From assembly GCA_963514095.1 (NCBI GenBank), contig OY741283.1:6301906-6365905 (forward strand): DNA of 64,000 nucleotides, written 5' to 3'. Below, piece by piece: positions 11,925 through 64,000 of the stretch. The position numbers and the translations under genes are program-made. Positions within the stretch are counted from its first letter, which is position 1; every line of letters starts with the position of its first letter. The notes under the pieces are model-generated. The model searched no databases. It saw only the letters and a list, made by a program, of their open reading frames with translations, and was not told where the DNA came from. This DNA is from Eutrigla gurnardus. Lineage: Eukaryota; Chordata; Actinopteri; Perciformes; Triglidae.

Positions 11925-12070
11925 GCGAGGTGATAAGTAGTTGTCCTGCCGCCGGTCTGGTTTCGTGCTCGTGTGTGAAGTCAAAGGCGAGAGTCTGAAT
12001 TCACGAACCGGTGACTTGTTGGGTTTTATTTGTTGTCGTCGCGGCCTCTAATAAACAAACCAACGGGGAC

Positions 12071-12655
12071 ATGGAGGTCAGCGCGAAGGCCAAGAGGATC
12101 ATGGTCGTGGCTTTGGGGAAACTGTACAGCTCCCGGACCCAGCGAGGGGGTCTCCGTCTCCACCGGAGCCTCCTCCTGACGCTGGTCATGAAATCCGCCC
12201 GGGACATGTACCATGCGGCCCAGGCGACGGCGGAAAGCGAATCGGCGGCATGGGAAGACGAAGTGGAAGGAGAAAAAGAGCCCGAGATGATCACAGAGAC
12301 TACCGGCGTTCAAACTGAGCTTCAGGGACCCACTTCGCTCGCCACGGGAAAGCCTCGGACTTTACCCCTGGAGGAGGAGGAGGAGGTCGTGGGCTCCCCC
12401 GGCGAGCTCCGCCGCCACGCAGAAAACAAGGAGAACCTTTGCCCGACTGGCCCGGCCCAGCACTCGAGGAAACGGCGGGGCAAGGCGGCCGTGGAGCCGG
12501 ACTTCCTGCCGTGTAAGAAGGCAAAACTTGAGCAAACAAGCTGCTCTCAACAGCTCAAAGTGAGCTCCGTTTTGTTGGACTACGTGAACCGCAGCAGTCA
12601 GCTGGCTGCACCCCCCTCCCCCATGCCTCTACACAGAGCCGTTGCCGTGTGTTGA
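12071..12655 (+). CDS. ier2: ier2, immediate early response 2 (nuclear protein)
   Basis: Intronless reading frame of 194 residues. The N-terminus MEVSAKAKRIMVVALGKLY and the block RGGLRLHRSLLLTLVMKSA match the conserved IER-family domain. Basic clusters RKRRGK and CKKAKL look like nuclear localisation signals. The middle is acidic and Pro/Glu-rich, as in the family. The start at 12071 is chosen because the family begins MEV; an in-frame ATG at 12011 would add 20 hydrophobic residues and is less likely. IER2 is a rapidly induced, short-lived transcriptional co-regulator linked to growth-factor and FGF signalling. The two CREs upstream and the AU-rich sequence downstream fit rapid induction and decay. 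The C-terminus (HRAVAVC) is only loosely similar to the mammalian RAVVAF end. Confidence 0.93.
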   Translation: MEVSAKAKRIMVVALGKLYSSRTQRGGLRLHRSLLLTLVMKSARDMYHAAQATAESESAAWEDEVEGEKEPEMITETTGVQTELQGPTSLATGKPRTLPLEEEEEVVGSPGELRRHAENKENLCPTGPAQHSRKRRGKAAVEPDFLPCKKAKLEQTSCSQQLKVSSVLLDYVNRSSQLAAPPSPMPLHRAVAVC

Positions 12656-13600
12656 ACACAGCCTGAACACATTATTTTTTTTTAAAGGCAATTAACTTTT
12701 TCGACAACGGAGGGAGCCTGAACGCGCCTCCGCGGAGGCCTCTTCTTCCGGGGCTCGTTGTGGATTCAACACCCAAGACGGGGGTGTCCCGAAAGTCCCG
12801 ACCACGGCTCTGAACAGGCCCGGGCATGTTCCAGCCGTCGGGTTGCGGTGTGTCGTCGTCCCCTGGGGGGGGCTTTTTTGGCGGAATTATGGCGGCTCCA
12901 CTAACTGGTTTCAGCTGGCCAAAGGCGGAACTAAAAGCTCACGCGGACGCGGCCTCGCGCTGCCTTCATGAACATTTCAGCGTATGTGACTTTTCATGGG
13001 CGCGCGCTGACTGACAGGACTGGCAAATGTGTTGGACAATAATTCAAGTGTAAAACATTCTACCTCAGTATTTATTAAACATGTTTCTACCCAACGTGAA
13101 TTTCGGAGTCATGAGTTGTTTGTAACAGTCATATCTTCAAGAATCTTGGCGGTAATGGCGGTTAGCTGAGTAACGTCTTAGTCATGGTATCAGGAGGAAA
13201 TGCTGCTGGGCGATCAGTGTGAAAGTAGTGTGTATGGGTGGGTGTGTGTGACAGGAAACTGTGTGAAGAAGTTTGCTTCCTTCCCCCACAACTTCACATC
13301 CCCCACACTGATTTACAACACAAAGACAATTCAGGAGATTCAAAGTGTGTGTGTTGGCCCTAAAACCACTGACTGGGCATAAACTGGAACAGTCAGCGTC
13401 CCCTGACTCCCTTGAGTGTACTCTCGCCAAAATGTTACAATAATAGTGGTTCAGGGTCCAAAAGGCAAGGTACATTCTTCTATTTTTGGAGTGGAGTTGA
13501 CAAATGGGGAAAGTGAAGGTAACAAAAGTTACAACAAACTGAGAAAGAAAGATAATGGAGTTTAAAAACAAATGTGTGTGAATCTAATACAATAAAAGCT
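12656..13600 (+). other. ier2: ier2 3' UTR with AU-rich elements
   Basis: Contains TATTTATT at 13069-13076 overlapping ATTAAA at 13074-13079, and AATAAA at 13591-13596 followed by TTTATTTATA. AUUUA motifs are the usual instability signals of immediate-early mRNAs. No other coding sequence is supported. Which poly(A) site is used is unknown. Confidence 0.5.
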
Positions 13601-14610
13601 TTTATTTATATGTTAAACTAGGCTATAGGCCTGCAGACTTTTGAGTGGGTGCAACAGGCATTCACCAGTGTGGTGGGGGGTGGGGTTAGCCCAGGAAAAC
13701 AGAAGAAGGAATGTGGGGGGAAGTGCATGTGTGAGGCCCCGACTGTGCTGCTTATTCTTCCGGCTGAAACCAGAGCACCCCTGTCTGTGTACACAGGGCT
13801 GGAAGGAGTGGCCGGAACTGTCTGGACATGTCTGTGAACACACACTCACACACGTTCGCTTTCTTGGGTTAAGCCTCAGATCACACATTCTTTACGTTTA
13901 CCTCTCGCTTTCTCTCTCTCACGCGAACTCGCTGTGAAGGAATATGCCGACACATCCGGGTCTTCTGCCCAACTAAGCACACTGTGAATGTTTTCCTGGT
14001 GGACATTTGGTGTCGATACCAAAACCTGCTAGAATTCAGAATGTGATTTAGATCACGTGTCCAGCACCAAACAGCAGATTAACAATGTTATTAATTAACT
14101 GGTGGAGCTATAATCTCACTGTTATTATCTGTCCAGTACCAGGTCAAAGGTCAAACAGAGCTAAAGTAGACTTTCAGCACATCTGATCAAAATGTAATCT
14201 GTCAATGTTGTATTAACTCGTTGTTCTACTGCACTCGAGTGGCCACAGAAACACGTTTTCTGTAAGAGTTCCCTCGTGGATGTAAACAATGCACTTTTCA
14301 AAAAGTCTTTGCAAATGTTTTAGGGGGGACAAACTGTATCCAACACATTTGTTCGACCTCCTGGATTCTTCTACTGCATTTTGACACTGAAATATCAGTT
14401 GTTTCTTTCCAAGAAAACTCCACATGGCACCTTTAATCCACAATAAGTGTCTTATACACCCTCAACTCGCACCTTTATAAAGACAGCAGACAAGAAAGGA
14501 GGCAACGCGGTGTGCATTCTCTCTGGATTTTATTCTTTAGGAAGAGTTGTTTGGAGTTACAAAATGCACTGGTAGAAATAGCGGTGAGACAGCTTGAGAG
14601 TGCGACAGAT

Positions 14611-14682
14611 AAGAGTGAGAGAGAGACAGAGTTAGAGAGCGTTAGAGAGAGAGAGAGAGAAGAGAGAGGGAGTGAGTGAGAG
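14611..14682. repeat. GA-rich imperfect microsatellite
   Basis: Imperfect GA repeat with GTTA and GTGA interruptions, near the putative distal poly(A) site of cacna1a. Confidence 0.85.
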
Positions 14683-15357
14683 ATCAAAGGTTCCATAGCC
14701 AGTTATAGTGAGTACATCATCAGATTTGGCTAGCTCCTGCACCCCCTGACCCCCATGAAAAGTAGAAGGGAGAAAACACCATCTTCTGAACTGTACTTTC
14801 TTTTCTTTGTATATATATTTTTTTTAAAAACAGTTCTTTTTTTTTTGTGTGTGTGGTGTCCTGAACATGGTTGTGTTGTGCGTCAACCCCATGTAACAGA
14901 AGGAAACAAACTCTCACCAAAGTCTCTTTTGTGTTTTTATTCTTTAGACATTTTTTTTTTTGGGTAATTTTTAAACTTTTTTTGTTCTCAAAAATAGAAG
15001 GAAAAAAAGAAAACGTTGCTTTTTAAAAACATCTATCTATTTATATTTCTTTTTTTTTTTTTAATTCCTCTGAATTCATTAATCTGCTTTTTCTTTTTAT
15101 GTCCTGAAGATGACTGTTAACCCACGGTGTGGCATGCACATAGCACATGCATTTCTGGAACTAGATATTTTTTCCTTTTTTTATCTTTTGTACTTAAAAA
15201 AAAAAATCTTTTTTTTCTCAGTAGCGGCTTTACATTGCTTTTTGAAGACTTGTGTGGTTAATCAGCATGTTAGTGGATTTCACTGCAGCATAGACACAAA
15301 GATGGATGGTGGGTATGTTTGGGGCTTTGCACGTTTCATTCAGGGGGTTAGTGACAT

Positions 15358-15392
15358 CACACACACACACACACACACGCATACACACACAC
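15358..15392. repeat. (CA)n microsatellite
   Basis: CA repeat with one GCAT interruption inside the putative cacna1a 3' UTR. Confidence 0.9.
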
Positions 15393-18036
15393 TTGAAGGA
15401 CATCTGTAAAATTTCAAATTTTTGGAGACAAAGAATTATAAGAAAAGTAAGCACAAAAAAACACAAACTGATCTGAAACACACTCACCCATGTACACACA
15501 CACACATGAAGAAAACCCACGTACACACACACCACAACCAGGAGCTACCTACTTAGTGTGCTTTCTGATGTGAAAAAATACTTGTCTGTGACATTCCACT
15601 GAGATTGGAAAGACACTAATAGGCAGTTTTTTTCTTTTCTATTTTTTTTTTCGGTGCATTCTCTGGTCAACATGTGATAGGCCAAAAATGCAGGCCTACG
15701 AAATAAAATAACAATAATGTTGGGGCTGACAGTGGTGTGCGTTAGTGACACGTGTTAGTTTGAGGCACACAAGAGAAAACACACAGAAAGAAATCAAAAA
15801 GATATACAGGAGTGATACACGTAGAACATTTTCCAGACATCTTTTCTCCAACCCATCTGAACTGTGCCAATCAGTCGCCTGTGTTTACACGTGGTGAACA
15901 CAAACCAGGTGGTCTACGCGTGAGAGAATGAGCTTATCCGTATTCTTGGTGCGCTGATGCTGTAGAACCACTCGGAATCCGAAGTGAAGTAAAAGGAGAG
16001 GTACAAAAACTAGAGAGACACTGTTTATCGTACCGCGCCAGCAGAAGGTCACAAGCGGCGGTGGAACTCTGCTTTAGCATCTGCAGGAGAAACGACTCGT
16101 CCGCCGTGCTTGACCTTTTAAAAAGGGGGCAAACGATCGAACACGCCCGCTGGCTAAATTCTAGATAGTCAGACGAGAAAGACAAAGCCATTGACTGCTT
16201 TGGGTAATCCCTGACTCCCGTTTGCCCTCCTGCACTCATTCTCCCACAATGCATCTGTGGGCTAGAACTCCACCTCAGGGTTGGAAAAAGGATTAGCTGA
16301 GCACAAAGTTAAACAAACGTACAGAACAGAATATCAGACCAAGTATGGAGAATCTGTCTCATAATCAAGATCGGCGTGATCATTAGAAGTTATTATATTA
16401 TCAGTTTATCCATCGTTACGGCCAATAACAAAGTAAACAAAGATGAAGAGTTTCTCCCCTTTCTCCGCCTTTCTATTGGTCTCTTTCACTCGGATGTCTC
16501 GGTTTCAACCCCAAACCCTGGAAGACTTTGAGATGTTACTGATTTGTCTGACTTTTCCCCCCAATATGGACCCCACATCTTTTTTTTTTTTTTTTTAATC
16601 CACTTTACCCTGCTTCCCGGTACACCGTTTCATCACCCTAGTTATTAAAAGTTACTTTCACAAAAAAATCTGTGCAATTCCAGCTGGATCAGTGGCAGGC
16701 ATCTGGCACAGAATGCAAGCAAGCAAAAAGTAATCATTTTGTTCCTTATAGATATACATACAGTAATTATCCAACCTCCTGATAGCCTTCTGTCACTTGA
16801 TTTGAGTGTAAATGAAGGTACAGAGAGAGGAATTTCATACAGAGGAGAGAGAGAGAAACAGAAAGGCATGTCGTTACTAAAAAAAAGAGAGAGAAACCCT
16901 GCAGACCACAACAGAAAGGACCAAGTAAAATTTCCCCCCACATACAGTAGATTCTCATTGTTGCTATTATTATTATTATTTTTTTGTATCATTCATGCAG
17001 GATTCCACAGGGTGTACAACTCTGCAAGTTTAAAAAACGAAGCTGTGTGGGGTGCAACAGAAGATTCAAGCTTCAATGTTTTGAAGAAGTAGAAGAGGAA
17101 GAGGAAGAAGAAGCAGGAATAGAAGAAGAAATACTGCAGAAAACAGTTTTTTTTTTGTTTCTGAAACCCATCTCCACGTTGTTTTTCTTCTCTCACAGGT
17201 CATGGGTTGAGGTTGGTTAAACAGTTTGTTTCTGGGAGGAGGGTGTTCTATGGGAACAACGTTACCCCCGCCTCCCCAACACACCCATCCTGTCCTCTAG
17301 ATTTTGACCAAGGGACCCTCTCAACCCTGCGCAACACTCCCCAACTCTCCCACCCACTTAGCCTCCTCACCTCATACAGGTGGAGGGCTCATTGTCATTT
17401 TTGTTCTTATTTAAAAACACAGATGATAAAACTCATCAATATTCAACTGGTGGCTGGGAGGGTTGGATTTTATTCTTTTTGCAGCTAACTTAACTCAAGT
17501 TAGCTTTGAGAAGCAAAACAACAACAAAACAAAACAAAAACAAAACATCGTGCTTTTGTCTCTGACTGTAAAGTGTCTTTTGTCGAGTCGCAACTCTTGA
17601 CATCTTGTAAGTGGCTGTAGCTCGTTGCCAGAGGCATAATTTAAGACATACAAAGACTAGTGTTCGTCACCCCTCCTGTTTGCATCCTTAAAAACTGCAG
17701 TTTGAGGTTGGTCTTATTTGGCATCAAGATTTGAATGCAACAACAATGCAAGCAGAACATGGAGGTGGTTTCCCCTTACACCACTTGTTTCTCCACATCC
17801 TGCCTCAGCATTCTTGTTCCACCCCTTCATCCTGAAACCTGTCTCTTCATCTAGCCCATCATCACTGGGGCATGCCAAGCAGTGGAGGAGAGGGAAACAT
17901 CAAACAGGCAAGAAAGAAAGAATCATGGCTTCCCTTGGCAGTCAGAGCTCTGGCTCAGAGCTTCACATCTCCATCTTTTGACCCCTCTAGCAATTCGTTT
18001 TCCTCCTTACACCCCCCCTCCCCCCATCCCCAGAGG

Positions 18037-63248
<45,212 letters not shown>

Positions 63249-63620
63249 CTAAAGGGATGGAGACAAATGCACAGAAGGGTGCAAAGGCAATCAATATTTA
63301 AGTGAGTCAAGATCGTCACTGTCAGTCAGCCACACACACTTTTACAAACACACACACACACACACACACACAGTAGAACAGCCGCCATGCCAGGTCACTA
63401 CAAGCACCTGGTTGAGCACTGTATGTAAATCCTGTAAGAGCCGAGCTGATCAATAGAGCTGACAAGTGAAGTCGGACGGAGAAGTGTATCAGGGCGAGAA
63501 AGGGATGGGCTGATGGGTGTTTTGTAACAGGATGACAGTGAATATAATATTTTTGAAAAAAAGAGATGGGAGGTTGGAGGTTAGAAAAGAGAGAACAAGT
63601 CAGAGGTATATAGAGAGAGT

Positions 63621-63673
<53 letters not shown>

Positions 63674-64000
63674 CGCAGTGGCAGATGGTGAAAATCAGAG
63701 ATGCTGACTTGCTTATTTCAACCTGTTTTAATTCTTGATACGTATAAAAAAGGTATAAAATGCCTCATCAGGGTGTGACTTGTAACTAACATTATGGCAG
63801 ATGAGCCCTTAAGCAACTCACATAACCGTGTATTCTGATATGTTCTGCTGTTATTATTGCTAATATACCGCAGGTATCAAGGTATATAGATAAGAAGATA
63901 TCGCAGGTCAGAAATAACAACTGTTAAAATCAGTTTATATCTTGATCACGGTTTTGAATAAAGGATAAAAAAAACAACAATATATTTCACGTAAATAATA
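63249..64000 (-). other. cacna1a: Part of cacna1a intron 3
   Basis: Contains a short CA run (about 63347-63371) and a GA microsatellite (63611-63673). No exon seen; exons 1-3 lie beyond the right edge. Confidence 0.8.
63611..63673. repeat. GA microsatellite
   Basis: Imperfect GA tract with AAA interruptions, intronic. Confidence 0.95.

Larger units (their letters stand above)
13601..18036 (-). other. cacna1a: cacna1a 3' UTR and downstream region
   Basis: Follows the cacna1a stop on the minus strand. Minus-strand AATAAA signals occur at 17469-17474 and 14529-14534, each inside the same 13-nt context (plus strand GGATTTTATTCTT). The sequence has many A/T runs, a GA-rich stretch (14611-14682) and a CA repeat (15358-15392). 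No coding exon is supported. Where the 3' UTR ends cannot be told from sequence. Confidence 0.45.

Noticed and set aside
12011..12070. In-frame upstream ATG that would extend ier2 by 20 residues
   Set aside because: The extension is hydrophobic and absent from the family, whose conserved N-terminus starts MEV. It is more likely 5' UTR.
14213..14443. 76-codon minus-strand frame with repeat-like flanks (CACATGGCACCTTTAATCC)
   Set aside because: It resembles widespread short repeats in fish, but no terminal repeats or target duplication could be shown, so it is not called.

Overview
The window is vertebrate nuclear DNA and almost certainly from a teleost fish. It has intron-split genes with GT-AG boundaries, very long (CA)n, (TG)n and (GA)n microsatellites, and short DNA-transposon relics. 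Three protein genes can be recognised by residue-level similarity to known vertebrate families: nacc1 (+ strand, 5' end cut by the window start), ier2 (+ strand, single exon) and cacna1a (- strand, 5' exons beyond the right edge). No bacterial genes, tRNA, rRNA or CRISPR array were seen. Comparisons with human genes rest on remembered family knowledge, not on a search.

Layout. 1-4989: nacc1 coding exons from inside the BTB domain to the stop, then a long 3' UTR with a good poly(A) signal at 8625. 8641-11750: intergenic DNA with a compound TC/CA microsatellite and a near-perfect 24-bp hairpin. 11755-13600: ier2, an immediate-early gene with two perfect cAMP-response elements upstream and AU-rich 3' sequence. 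13601-18036: 3' UTR and downstream region of cacna1a. 18037-63248: 45 coding exons of cacna1a (Cav2.1, the P/Q-type calcium channel alpha-1 subunit), from the domain I voltage sensor to the C-terminal DDWC. 63249-64000: part of the preceding intron.

The cacna1a model is well constrained. Forty-four exons (one of the two EF-hand exons being used at a time) join in one frame over 6,877 nt to give about 2,291 residues. All four pore glutamates, four S4 segments, the beta-subunit binding site (AID), the IQ-like calmodulin site, the RIM-BP SH3 ligand and the C-terminal PDZ ligand are visible. The gene order and orientation nacc1(+), ier2(+), cacna1a(-) match the human 19p13 neighbourhood as I recall it.

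The most interesting signals concern splicing of cacna1a. The last intron ends in two acceptors 5 nt apart, separated by GGCAG; the second acceptor puts a TAG stop directly at the junction, the same switch known for the human gene. Two 97-nt EF-hand exons look mutually exclusive, and one has four in-frame acceptors at 6-nt spacing. An additional intron with a GC donor splits the large II-III linker exon. A (TG)71 tract sits where the polypyrimidine tract of exon 16 should be. The polyglutamine tract of human SCA6 is absent and the tail is instead rich in proline and histidine.
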